A stretch of DNA of 64,000 bases from Rhodococcus sp. KBS0724 (GTDB taxonomy: Bacteria > Actinomycetota > Actinomycetes > Mycobacteriales > Mycobacteriaceae). The notes beneath the pieces are model-generated. The model did not search any database. It had not been told where the DNA came from and saw only the letters and a list, made by a program, of their open reading frames with translations. Positions 9,055 through 16,952 of this stretch are shown here, one piece after another. How positions within the stretch are numbered: position 1 is the stretch's first letter; each line of letters opens with the position of its first letter. The position numbers were made by a program, and so were the translations under genes. Where the stretch lies: the NCBI RefSeq assembly GCF_005938745.2, contig NZ_VCBX02000001.1:2576001-2640000 (forward strand), in the 5' to 3' direction.

Positions 9055-10073
9055 CAGAAGAATCGGCACCGCTATCGGGTCTGTGGTGGGGGCTCCTGGG
9101 AGTTCTGGCGTTTTCGTTCACAGTTCCACTGACCAGAATCGCCGTCGGCGACCTCGACCCGATCTTCATCGGCGCGGGCCGCGCCGTGGTAGCAGGAGCC
9201 TTGGCGGCGATGATTCTGCTGGCAACACGCGCCGCCATCCCCAGCGTTCGGCAGTGGGGACGCATTGCGCTCGTGACCGCCGGCGTGGTCCTCGGATTTC
9301 CCTTGTTCACCACCTTCGCCCTGCAGACATCACCCGCAAGTCATGCTGCTGTCGTGATCGGGCTACTGCCTGCTGTCACGGCCGTGTTTGCCGTCGTTCG
9401 CGGTAAGGAGCGGCCGAGCAAGGGATTTTGGTGGGCGAGCGGCGCCGGCGCGATGTCGGTCGCAGTGTTCGTCGCCTTCGCGAACGGCGGGCTCGGGTCC
9501 TTTCATCTCGCGGACCTTCTGCTTGTCGGGGCAGTGATCTGCGCTGCGCTCGGGTACTCCGAAGGAGCTTTGTTGGCCCGCGAAATCGGTTCGTGGCAGA
9601 CAATCGCCTGGGCGCTGATTCTCGGACTGCCCGTCACGGCCACCATGACCGTTGTGTCGATGGTGAATACGCCCGTTCACGCCGAGGCCAGTTCGTGGCT
9701 TGCGTTTGCCTACCTGGGTGTCATCAGCATGTTTCTCGGCTTCTTCCCCTGGTATCGCGGACTTGCCATAGGGCCGATCTCCACAGTGAGTCAGACGCAG
9801 TTGGTTCAACCGGTTCTCAGCATCGCGTGGTCGGCATTGATCCTGGGCGAGGCATTGTCGCTGTCCATCGTCGCAGGCGGAATTGTGGTCATCGGTTGTG
9901 CGTGGCTTGCGCTCAAGGCGCGCGTAGCGGCGCCGCGTGTTGACAGTGCGCGCGTAGCGGCGCCGCGTGTTGACAGTGCGCGCGTAGCGGCGCCGCGTGT
10001 TGACGGTGCCGCTACGGCGTCGGGTCTTGGCGGCTCAGAAGAGCGGCCCGCCGCCGAATGCAGCACGATGTGA
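9030..10073 (+). CDS. EamA/DMT-family transporter with repeat tail
   Basis: Inner-membrane exporter of the drug/metabolite transporter superfamily, 347 residues, with two EamA halves of about five helices each (GLWWGLLGVLAFSFTVPLTRIAVG at the start; SSWLAFAYLGVISMFLGFFPWY and QTQLVQPVLSIAWSALILGEALS in the second half). Family members export amino acids or other small metabolites. Divergence from a MocR regulator supports an amino acid or amine export role. The last 45 residues are unusual: three copies of RVAAPRVDSA, encoded by 30-bp tandem repeats. The gene overlaps the convergent SDR gene by 39 bp at the 3' end, apparently because of this tail. Confidence 0.85.
   Translation: MNDNSSAIAEESAPLSGLWWGLLGVLAFSFTVPLTRIAVGDLDPIFIGAGRAVVAGALAAMILLATRAAIPSVRQWGRIALVTAGVVLGFPLFTTFALQTSPASHAAVVIGLLPAVTAVFAVVRGKERPSKGFWWASGAGAMSVAVFVAFANGGLGSFHLADLLLVGAVICAALGYSEGALLAREIGSWQTIAWALILGLPVTATMTVVSMVNTPVHAEASSWLAFAYLGVISMFLGFFPWYRGLAIGPISTVSQTQLVQPVLSIAWSALILGEALSLSIVAGGIVVIGCAWLALKARVAAPRVDSARVAAPRVDSARVAAPRVDGAATASGLGGSEERPAAECSTM
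9921..10010 (+). repeat. 30-bp tandem repeat, 3 copies, inside EamA gene
   Basis: Units at 9921-9950 and 9951-9980 are identical and the third (9981-10010) differs only near its end. Each encodes a ten-residue R-V-A-A-P-R-V-D-S-A unit in the cytosolic C-terminus. Confidence 0.95.
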
Positions 10074-10865
10074 GGCCGGCTGTTTGCCGTTGGCGTCGGT
10101 GATTCCGTAGTCGAGTGCAGTCTCTGCTGTGATCAGAGTGTGTCCGTTGCGGGAGTTGACCTCCGGATCGTTGGCCAGTGCCGTGATGACCTGGCCGACG
10201 AATTCCGGAGTTTCCGCCTCCGCCAAGGAGAAGCCCTCGAAGCTCTCCATTCCGCTGGCCTCCATCCGCTCGTTGCGAATCAGACCGAGCCAGAAGGACA
10301 AGGCGGTGACGCCGGTTCCCTTCAGTTCGACGGCCATGTCCGCGGCCATCTTGTCGAGGCCGGTCTTCGACATCCCGTACAGCACCGAATGCAGGTAGCC
10401 GCGGCTGCCGAACGACGAGATATTGCCGATGACACCGCTTCCGCGCGGAACCATCAACTTGGCCGCTTCCACGGACGCGACGTAATGCGCACGCAAACCG
10501 ATCCCGATCAGCGAGTCCCAGTCGGCGACGGGGCGCTTCCAGAACGGATCCGTGAAACCTGCGTAGCCGGCGGGGTTGGCCCACACGTTGTTGACGAGGA
10601 GATCGAGACGCCCGGACTGCTCGTCGGCAATGCGGGCAAAGAGGTCAACGATCTGCTGATCATCGCCGTGATCACACTGAACGGCGATGCCTCGGCCACC
10701 ACGCTCGGTGATCTCCGCAGCCGTCGCGTCGAGAGGGCTGTCGGTGCCGACTTCGCCTCGCGCGGTCACGTACACGGTCCAGCCGTCGCTGCCCAGCGCC
10801 AATGCGATTCCTTTGCCGACACTGCGACTCGCGCCGGTTGCCAGTGCGACTTTTGATTCACTCAT
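10035..10865 (-). CDS. Short-chain dehydrogenase/reductase
   Basis: NAD(P)-dependent oxidoreductase of 276 residues. The cofactor motif is TGASRSVGKGIA (residues 11-22), the NNVWANP segment replaces the usual NNAG, the catalytic serine is in GNISSFGSRG and the YxxxK pair is in YGMSKTGLDK (about 163-172). The layout resembles the DHRS1-like group. Its ATG overlaps the stop of the upstream SnoaL-like gene (ATGA), so the two form an operon. Substrate unknown. The final codons run 39 bp into the convergent EamA gene. Confidence 0.85.
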   Translation of the reverse strand: MSESKVALATGASRSVGKGIALALGSDGWTVYVTARGEVGTDSPLDATAAEITERGGRGIAVQCDHGDDQQIVDLFARIADEQSGRLDLLVNNVWANPAGYAGFTDPFWKRPVADWDSLIGIGLRAHYVASVEAAKLMVPRGSGVIGNISSFGSRGYLHSVLYGMSKTGLDKMAADMAVELKGTGVTALSFWLGLIRNERMEASGMESFEGFSLAEAETPEFVGQVITALANDPEVNSRNGHTLITAETALDYGITDANGKQPASHRAAFGGGPLF

Positions 10866-11359
10866 CGTTCACTCCCCACCGATCCCTCGGCGAGGACCGC
10901 CTCAGCCGGCAAGGGGGTGGTCATCGACCATGTCTCCGTGAAATGGCAGCGGCTCATCTTCCACTCTCCGTCCTCGAGCACATACGCGTCGTCGTATTCG
11001 CCCGTCATCAGTTTCTGAGTGCGAGCGACCGTGTCGATCTGGCGGAACTGCAGCGTCCACCGTCCGAGTGCGGAAGTCTCCGAGGTTATTTCGATATCCG
11101 GGTGAAGTCCGTGGTGCATGTCGAGTACCGCGTAGTTGCCGTCGACTTTGCGCAGGGCGACGGCCGTGAATATCTCGGCCATCGGGCCCGCGTCGTCGAA
11201 CGCCCCCAATTGGCCGTAGTCGATGGACGCGCCGCTCTTGATGAAACTGTTGCGGAACGCGACCGGGTCCTTGGCATCACAGGCGCGCCAGTAGTTGTAC
11301 TTGAGCTTTTTGATCTCTTCGATCTGCTCGAGGGCGTCGATGCGTTGTGCAAGATCCAA
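10862..11359 (-). CDS. SnoaL-like (NTF2 fold) protein
   Basis: Protein of 165 residues if started at TTG 11359, which has AAAAGGA a few bases upstream; the frame is open to a GTG at 11425. The family begins just like this (DLAQRIDALEQIEEIKKLKYNYWRACDAKD), so the shorter form is preferred. The fold is the SnoaL_4/ketosteroid-isomerase type with a helix, an ACDAKDP turn and beta strands containing WTLQFRQID. Coupled by overlap to the SDR that follows, so a joint catabolic or detoxifying role is likely. No catalytic residues are assigned. Confidence 0.75.
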   Translation of the reverse strand: MDLAQRIDALEQIEEIKKLKYNYWRACDAKDPVAFRNSFIKSGASIDYGQLGAFDDAGPMAEIFTAVALRKVDGNYAVLDMHHGLHPDIEITSETSALGRWTLQFRQIDTVARTQKLMTGEYDDAYVLEDGEWKMSRCHFTETWSMTTPLPAEAVLAEGSVGSER

Positions 11360-11452
11360 CGTCGGTCCTTTTCGTCTGGTTTTCCGTGATGTGTCGGAAC
11401 CTGACTCTATGGTGCGCTCCATCACACATGTGACGTAAATCCCAGTGGCCGG

Positions 11453-12082
11453 TCAGGTTTCCGAGTCGGATGTCGGTGTGGTGGCCGAGAGCGTCGTTGC
11501 GGCTGACTCGCTGAAGACGCTGGCGCACAGTTCTCCCAGCGCGGGATCCTCGTCGAGGTGTTCCGGTGCTTTCATCGCGAGCAGGTTGTTGATGAGCATG
11601 CCGTTGGCGATGAACATTCGAGCCTGCTCGGGGGTGCAGCCGGTCCGATCGCGCACCAGGCTGTAGATCTTCGACATCGCGAATCGTGACACGGTGGCGA
11701 TGTCGTCTGTGCTGGTGGCGAATCCGTGCAACATGACGAGCAGAAGGTCGCGGTCCAGGATCAGTTCGCCGTATGCGGAACCGAGTTCGGCCCAGAACTC
11801 GGGCTTGTCGGGCTCAGCATCGAGTGTTTCCAGCTTTTCTGTGAAGGTTCGGACGATTTCGTCGAGTGCTCGGGCGAACACTGCGCGGAACAGCTCTGCC
11901 TTCGTTCCGAACATGCGAACGACGTACGGCTGCGATACACCGGCTTCCTTCGCGACGGCGTCTGTGCTGGTGCCTGAATATCCGCCGCGGGCGAAGGCCC
12001 GGGTGGCTGCTGCAAGGACAAGCGCCCGGCGCTGGGGCGCGCTCATCCTTCGCTTGGGTGAGGCGGAATCTTCGCTCGACAT
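11453..12082 (-). CDS. TetR/AcrR-family repressor of the adjacent MFS pump
   Basis: Regulator of 209 residues. The N-terminal helix-turn-helix domain (residues 15-62) carries AATRAFARGGYSGTSTDAVAKEAGVSQPYVVRMFGTKAELF, here cited in parts: the recognition region is AGVSQPYVVRMFG. The C-terminal ligand domain matches no subgroup I can name. It is divergent from a DHA2 MFS exporter with 70 bp between start codons, and that gap holds two related palindromes. By analogy with TetR/pump pairs it should repress both genes until a toxic ligand binds. Confidence 0.88.
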   Translation of the reverse strand: MSSEDSASPKRRMSAPQRRALVLAAATRAFARGGYSGTSTDAVAKEAGVSQPYVVRMFGTKAELFRAVFARALDEIVRTFTEKLETLDAEPDKPEFWAELGSAYGELILDRDLLLVMLHGFATSTDDIATVSRFAMSKIYSLVRDRTGCTPEQARMFIANGMLINNLLAMKAPEHLDEDPALGELCASVFSESAATTLSATTPTSDSET

Positions 12083-12090
12083 GTTGACAG

Positions 12091-12135
12091 GTTATCAGTT
12101 GATAACTTAGCTTTAAATAAGTAATCAACTGATAC
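12091..12135. promoter_or_regulatory. Twin TetR operators between tetR and MFS pump
   Basis: GTTATCA-GT-TGATAAC (12091-12106) is a perfect 7-bp inverted repeat. A related, less exact copy, GTAATCA-AC-TGATACC, is at 12121-12136. An AT-rich stretch with possible -10 elements lies between. Confidence 0.75.
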
Positions 12136-12152
12136 CTAAGCGAAGGCGTGCA

Positions 12153-13565
12153 ATGACTGTTTTGGCGAATGCCGGTGCCGCATCCGGTTCGGAAGGGACC
12201 CGCAGGCGAGCAGTACCAGTCGCGATAGCGATCGTCGCCGCCTCCCTGCCGATGTTCATGGCGACTCTCGACAATCTTGTGATGACCAGCGCATTGCCGG
12301 TGATCGAGAAAGATCTGAATGCGTCCGTGAGCCAGCTGCAATGGTTCATGAACGCGTACACGCTCGCATTTGCGACGCTGATGTTGTCGGCGACGACGCT
12401 CGGCGATCGCTGGGGCAGGCGGCGCATGTTCGTGGGTGGGATCGGACTGTTCACCGCAGCGTCGATCGCCTCCGCGCTGTCGACGTCGGCGGGACTGCTG
12501 ATCGCTGCACGTGCCGTTCAGGGCGTCGGCGCTGCTGCCATCATGCCGCTGTCGCTGACTCTGCTGGTGGCTGCAGTTCCGGAAGCCAAGCGAGCCATGG
12601 CAATCGGCGTCTGGGGTGGAGTGTCGGGGCTCGGTATCGCGATGGGCCCGGTGGTGGGCGGCGCTGTGGTCGACGGCTTCTCGTGGCAGGGGATCTTCTG
12701 GATCAACGTGCCGGTGGCTATCGTCGCTGTTCCTCTTGCGCTGTATGCACTCGGTGAATCGACCGGGCGGAAGCAGCCGTTGGACGTCGCCGGTGTTGCG
12801 CTGGCCGGACTCGGCGTGTTCCTCGCAGTCTGGGGCATCGTTCACGGCAACGATGATGGTTGGGGTTCTTTCGGTGTTGTCGCATCACTGGTTGGTGCCG
12901 TAATTGCCTTGGGGCTGTTCATTGTTCGCGAACGAACCACGTCGCACCCCGTCATGCCGCTGCGTCTGTTCCGATCCAGAAGCTTCTCGATGGCAAACGT
13001 GATCGGCCTGACCTTCTCGATCGGCATCTTCGGTGCGGTGTTCCTGCTCTCGCAGTACCTTCAGATCGCGATGGGATTCACTCCGTTCGAAGCCGGGCTG
13101 CGGACGCTTCCGTGGACGGCGGCACCGATGGTCTTCGCGCCGCTCGCCGGCTTCCTCGCCCCGAAAGTGGGGTTGCGGCCGCTGCTACTCACCGGTCTCG
13201 GTCTGCAAGCCGGCGCGTTGTTCTGGTTGGCTGCCCGGATCGTTCCCGACGCCACGTACGCGTCACTCGTTCCCGCACTTCTCATGGCCGGAATCGGTAT
13301 GGGGCTGACCTTCGCGCCCAATGCAACCGCGGTACTCGTCGACATGGACGCCCCGGATCACGGCACGGCCAGTTCGACCAACGCAACACTGCGCGAGATC
13401 GGCGTTGCATTGGGAATCGCGGTCCTGACAGCGGTGTTCCTGGCAGCCGGTGGAGCGTTGACGCCGCTGGGTTACAGCGAAGCGCTCACGCCTGCCCTGC
13501 GCGTCGGGGGATGTTTTGTCCTGGTCGCAGTAGTTGCGGCGTGGTTCGTGCCGAGTCGGAAGTAA
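12153..13565 (+). CDS. DHA2-type MFS drug/proton antiporter (14 TM)
   Basis: Inner-membrane exporter of 470 residues of the EmrB/QacA type. The first helix holds MATLDNLVMTSALPVIEKDL, the A-motif is LGDRWGRRRMFVGG, and the C-motif is GVSGLGIAMGPVVGGAVVD; about 14 hydrophobic segments are present. Such pumps expel toxic organic compounds by proton exchange. The divergent TetR with twin operators between the genes indicates ligand-induced expression. A bidirectional terminator begins 4 bp after the stop codon. Confidence 0.9.
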   Translation: MTVLANAGAASGSEGTRRRAVPVAIAIVAASLPMFMATLDNLVMTSALPVIEKDLNASVSQLQWFMNAYTLAFATLMLSATTLGDRWGRRRMFVGGIGLFTAASIASALSTSAGLLIAARAVQGVGAAAIMPLSLTLLVAAVPEAKRAMAIGVWGGVSGLGIAMGPVVGGAVVDGFSWQGIFWINVPVAIVAVPLALYALGESTGRKQPLDVAGVALAGLGVFLAVWGIVHGNDDGWGSFGVVASLVGAVIALGLFIVRERTTSHPVMPLRLFRSRSFSMANVIGLTFSIGIFGAVFLLSQYLQIAMGFTPFEAGLRTLPWTAAPMVFAPLAGFLAPKVGLRPLLLTGLGLQAGALFWLAARIVPDATYASLVPALLMAGIGMGLTFAPNATAVLVDMDAPDHGTASSTNATLREIGVALGIAVLTAVFLAAGGALTPLGYSEALTPALRVGGCFVLVAVVAAWFVPSRK

Positions 13566-13568
13566 GTC

Positions 13569-13616
13569 TGCTGTGCGCCTTTGTTAACCGCCCGCGGTCA
13601 ATAAAGGCGCACAGCA
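13569..13616. terminator. Bidirectional terminator
   Basis: A 17-bp stem with one mismatch (13569-13585 with 13600-13616) encloses an inner ACCGC/GCGGT stem. It fills the gap between the convergent MFS and ferritin-like genes and ends directly at the stop codon of the latter. Confidence 0.85.
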
Positions 13617-14063
13617 CTATTCGCCGGGAAACGCCGACGTTGCCGGACTTGTCCCGAGTGCGAGATTCCATCCAGCCCCGCGGATCGACGCATCGGTGAG
13701 CGCCTCGACGCCGAAGGCGCGGAGGTCGTCGGAATCGGCCTGTTCGATCAACGCTCGGTAGGCAGTTGCGGTGTCGGCTTCGATCTGTGCCGCCAACTGC
13801 GCCGCCGTGATGGCATCGGTGACCGGGAACGGGATGTCGTAGCCGGCGGCCGCTATCGGGGGAGTGAGGCCCGCGTCGACGGCAATGTCGGACAAAGCGT
13901 CCCGGCGCGCCCGGTGGGTTGCCATGTGCGTGGCAACCTCGTTGACGCGAGCCGGATTGGAAAACGCCGCGACGACGCCGTAAGCGAAGATTGCGGCGTT
14001 CTCGGATTCGATGGCATCCAGCACGGCTGAATCGCTGGTTGTCGATGTGCGCAGAAAGTTCAT
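13617..14063 (-). CDS. Ferritin-like domain protein (DUF4439)
   Basis: Protein of 148 residues with a predicted four-helix bundle: AVLDAIESENAAIFAYGVV, then HMATHRARRDAL and IEADTATAYRALIEQ. It matches the DUF4439 ferritin-like family found next to rimP-nusA in mycobacteria (Rv2844 in M. tuberculosis, from memory). The ATG at 14063 overlaps the stop of the upstream lipoprotein gene, so that start is preferred to the longer open frame. Glu/His residues in the helices could bind metal, but the full diiron set is not clear. Confidence 0.7.
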   Translation of the reverse strand: MNFLRTSTTSDSAVLDAIESENAAIFAYGVVAAFSNPARVNEVATHMATHRARRDALSDIAVDAGLTPPIAAAGYDIPFPVTDAITAAQLAAQIEADTATAYRALIEQADSDDLRAFGVEALTDASIRGAGWNLALGTSPATSAFPGE

Positions 14064-14563
14064 GGCAGTAGTACCGCCGCCTGTGTGGCGCACGCCGCGC
14101 TGATCGAACCGAGCAGTCCTGCTCGATAGCCCGATGCGGTCCGGGCGAGGTCGGCGGCGCTGCGAGCAGATTCCGTGAGCGATGTGCGCACGGAGTCGAC
14201 CCCGGTGGGTGCTGTGGGCGCAGTCGCCGATGATGGCGGTGTCGATGTCGTGCCGGCACCCCCGCCGGCCGCTCGCGCGATCTCGGCATCGAGAGCTTCG
14301 GCGTGAGCGGTGCGCTCTGCGCTGATCGTCGTGAGGGCGGCAACACGTTCCGGTGCCAGGGCGATCGAATTGGTCGCAGCGGCGGCGTCCGCTCGCGCGC
14401 GATCGGCCTGCGAGGTCAGCTGGTCGACTTCGACGGCGGCCTGGGCGGAGCCGTTGTCAGTACACGCTGTGGCCGCGATGGCGATGGCGCCGATCGATGC
14501 CGCACCTGCGATCTTCAGCGCACTCCGGCGGGAGTGGGAGGTGGTGGATAAGGGCGTCAGCAC
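14060..14563 (-). CDS. Putative Tat-exported lipoprotein, Ala-rich
   Basis: Product of 167 residues from GTG 14563. The N-terminus has SRRSALK followed by a hydrophobic stretch and the lipobox AIAATAC, so it is predicted to be exported (twin-arginine style) and lipid-anchored at the membrane surface. The mature part is an Ala-rich helical segment with TISAERTAHAEALDAEIARAA, similar in style to the neighbouring DUF4439 protein. Coupled by overlap to that gene. The position matches Rv2843-Rv2844 next to rimP. The longer frame to 14653 lacks a signal peptide at its start, so it is rejected. Function unknown. Confidence 0.65.
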   Translation of the reverse strand: MLTPLSTTSHSRRSALKIAGAASIGAIAIAATACTDNGSAQAAVEVDQLTSQADRARADAAAATNSIALAPERVAALTTISAERTAHAEALDAEIARAAGGGAGTTSTPPSSATAPTAPTGVDSVRTSLTESARSAADLARTASGYRAGLLGSISAACATQAAVLLP

Positions 14564-14815
14564 TCGTCCATGGTGCCAGGTAGCGCGCGATTCGTTCGAA
14601 TCAGGCGAACGTGTTCGAGTGTGATGTGTAACGGTCGGTCTGGTCGCAGGCATCTCGAAGGGGCGGTACTCTTGGATGCTTGGCCGGACCGTGTGGCGAT
14701 TGGTGTCTTTGGCGTGCCCACAACTGGGTACCTGCTACATCGAGACCTAAGTCACACAGACTGACAACACCGAGTCGATGCGAATCGACGACAACTGAAA
14801 CGAGGAGTTCGCGAG

Positions 14816-15421
14816 ATGCCGGTGCCATCGAAGGACAGGGTTATCGAGCTGGTCTCCGAACTCGTGCAGTCCAAGGGTTACGACGTCGAGGACGTCGTAG
14901 TCACGAACGCGGGCAAGCACAGCGCCGTGCGCATCATGGTCGACAGTGATGCCGGTATCGAACTCGATGCCGCGGCCGAGATCAGTCGGCTCGTCTCCGA
15001 GTTGTTCGACAGCCTCGAGGAAATCGGGGAAGCGCCGTACACGCTCGAGGTCACATCGCCCGGGATCGATCGGCCGTTGACGGCCGAGCGGCATTGGCGA
15101 CGGGCACGTGGGCGCAAGGCGCGCATCGATCTTGCCGGCGAGACCGTCGTCGGTCGCATCGGTGCCCTCGGTGAGGAATCGGTTGCGGTGGTCATGAACG
15201 GCCGCGGCGGTCTGACCGTGCGTGAGATACCACTGGCAGACGTGCAGAAAGCTGTTGTGCAGGTCGAGTTTTCGAAGCCGAGCGAGGCAGAACTCGAACT
15301 GGCCGGAGGAATTCCGGAGGGTCGGGCAGTGCATACGGACCTCGATGAGTCCGATACACAGGTGCTCGATTCCGAAGAAGACGAAGACGACGTAGATAAC
15401 GAAGAAGGGTTCGACAAGTGA
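14816..15421 (+). CDS. rimP: Ribosome maturation factor RimP
   Basis: Cytosolic factor that helps assemble the 30S subunit. Length is 201 residues. Signature segments: [17 protein letters not shown] (N-terminal domain), [12 protein letters not shown] and [30 protein letters not shown] (domain boundary). The tail is strongly acidic ([13 protein letters not shown]), longer than in E. coli but usual in this group. GAGGAG lies 9 nt upstream of the ATG. First gene of the rimP-nusA-ylxR-infB operon; its stop overlaps the GTG of nusA (GTGA). The 160 bp upstream contain the probable operon promoter, with no clear single candidate. Confidence 0.96.
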   Translation: MPVPSKDRVIELVSELVQSKGYDVEDVVVTNAGKHSAVRIMVDSDAGIELDAAAEISRLVSELFDSLEEIGEAPYTLEVTSPGIDRPLTAERHWRRARGRKARIDLAGETVVGRIGALGEESVAVVMNGRGGLTVREIPLADVQKAVVQVEFSKPSEAELELAGGIPEGRAVHTDLDESDTQVLDSEEDEDDVDNEEGFDK

Positions 15422-16449
15422 ATATCGACATTGCAGCGTTGCGAGCGATCGAGGCCGAAAAAGGCGTCCCGATCGAAACGGTGATCGCCACGATCCAGAC
15501 CGCGCTGCTGACGGCGTACCGACACACCGAGGGTCACAAGCAGAACGCTCGGATCGACGTCAATCTCAAGACCGGATCGGTTCGGGTCATGGCTCACGAC
15601 ACCGATTCCGACGGAAATATGGTGGGCGCCGAGTGGGACGACACCCCTGAGGGCTTCGGCCGGATCGCGGCCACCACCGCGCGTCAGGTGATCCTTCAGC
15701 GTCTGCGCGATGCCGAGCATGAGCGCAGTTTCGGCGAGTATTCGACGCACGAAGGTGAAATCGTCGGCGGTGTTATCCAGCGGGACACCCGCGCGAACTC
15801 GCGTGGCATGGTCGTCGTGCGAATCGGTAGCGACGCACACGGCACCGAAGGACTTCTTCCGCCCGCCGAGCAGGTGCCGGGTGAAAGCTACGAGCACGGC
15901 GAGCGCATCAAGTGCTACGTCGTCGGTGTCGCCCGCGGCGCCCGCGGTCCGCAGATCACGCTGTCGCGCACCCACCCGAACCTGGTTCGCAAGCTGTTCG
16001 CACTCGAGGTGCCCGAAATCGCCGACGGCAGCGTCGAGATCATCAATGTTGCCCGCGAAGCGGGTCACCGTTCGAAGATCGCGGTTGCCTCGCGAGTTCA
16101 CGGGCTCAACGCGAAGGGCGCATGCATCGGTCCCATGGGCCAGCGCGTGCGCAACGTCATGAGCGAACTTGCCGGTGAGAAGATCGACATCATCGACTAC
16201 GACGAGGACCCCGCGACATTTGTGGGCAATGCACTCTCGCCGTCGAAAGTGGTCTCCGTCACTGTTGTCGACCTCGATGCCCGTGCAGCTCGGGTTATCG
16301 TGCCTGATTTCCAGCTCTCGCTGGCCATCGGCAAGGAGGGCCAAAATGCCCGCCTTGCTGCGCGGTTGACCGGTTGGCGTATCGACATCCGAAGCGATGC
16401 GGCGCCGGTCGACGACGCGTCGGATCGCTCCGGCGCGTCAAACGGATAA
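15418..16449 (+). CDS. nusA: Transcription termination/antitermination factor NusA
   Basis: RNA polymerase-associated factor of 343 residues. It has the N-terminal RNAP-binding domain, S1 domain ([27 protein letters not shown]), KH1 ([35 protein letters not shown]) and KH2 ([22 protein letters not shown]). It lacks the C-terminal acidic repeats of E. coli NusA, as is usual for actinobacteria. GTG start overlaps the rimP stop, so coupled translation is expected. Confidence 0.96.
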   Translation: MNIDIAALRAIEAEKGVPIETVIATIQTALLTAYRHTEGHKQNARIDVNLKTGSVRVMAHDTDSDGNMVGAEWDDTPEGFGRIAATTARQVILQRLRDAEHERSFGEYSTHEGEIVGGVIQRDTRANSRGMVVVRIGSDAHGTEGLLPPAEQVPGESYEHGERIKCYVVGVARGARGPQITLSRTHPNLVRKLFALEVPEIADGSVEIINVAREAGHRSKIAVASRVHGLNAKGACIGPMGQRVRNVMSELAGEKIDIIDYDEDPATFVGNALSPSKVVSVTVVDLDARAARVIVPDFQLSLAIGKEGQNARLAARLTGWRIDIRSDAAPVDDASDRSGASNG

Positions 16450-16493
16450 CGGTGGAATGCAGTGTTCCAGACGGTTCGACGGTAGAGTAGACG

Positions 16494-16844
16494 ATGGTTC
16501 GACGTGAGTCCTCGGATTTTGTGCGCGCGACGCCCGGTTCGCCGGTCAGAACGTGTGTGGGATGCAGGGAACAAGGGTCGGCTGCCGATCTGTTGAGGGT
16601 CGTGGTTGGTGGGCAGGGGCCGGAGGGTTCCCTGCTTGTCCCCGACGTATTGCGAAGGCTCCACGGTCGAGGTGCATGGCTGCACCTGGATCCGAGTTGC
16701 CTGAGCCTGGCAGAGCGGCGCCGAGCATTCAGCAGAGCACTGCGAGTGTCCGGAAATCTGGACACGTCCGCTGTCGACCAGCTGGTCGACGCAGTTCACA
16801 CAAAAGCAGTACCTCTCGAGAAGAACAGGCACAAGCACTCATGA
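16494..16844 (+). CDS. ylxR: YlxR family RNA-binding protein
   Basis: Small basic protein of 116 residues (DUF448/YlxR, called RnpM in Bacillus, where it modulates RNase P). The hallmark PVRTCVGCREQGSAADLLRVV and GRGAWLHLDPSCL segments are present, the latter matching the GRGAY(W)xxxC loop of the family. Between nusA and infB, its standard position. The start ATG at 16494 gives a short N-terminal extension before the core; a start a few codons later is possible. Confidence 0.9.
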   Translation: MVRRESSDFVRATPGSPVRTCVGCREQGSAADLLRVVVGGQGPEGSLLVPDVLRRLHGRGAWLHLDPSCLSLAERRRAFSRALRVSGNLDTSAVDQLVDAVHTKAVPLEKNRHKHS

Positions 16845-16952
16845 GCACACCGTGAAGCACCAACGATGAACGTCCATCGGCTATAACCCGAGGTCGTGTG
16901 GGACCCACATCTGTGGGATGCCTCCTGCTCGACCTCATCAGTGAGGAGAGCA

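Noticed and set aside
14878..16344. 488-residue antisense frame over rimP and nusA
   Set aside because: Spans two real genes; no family signature.
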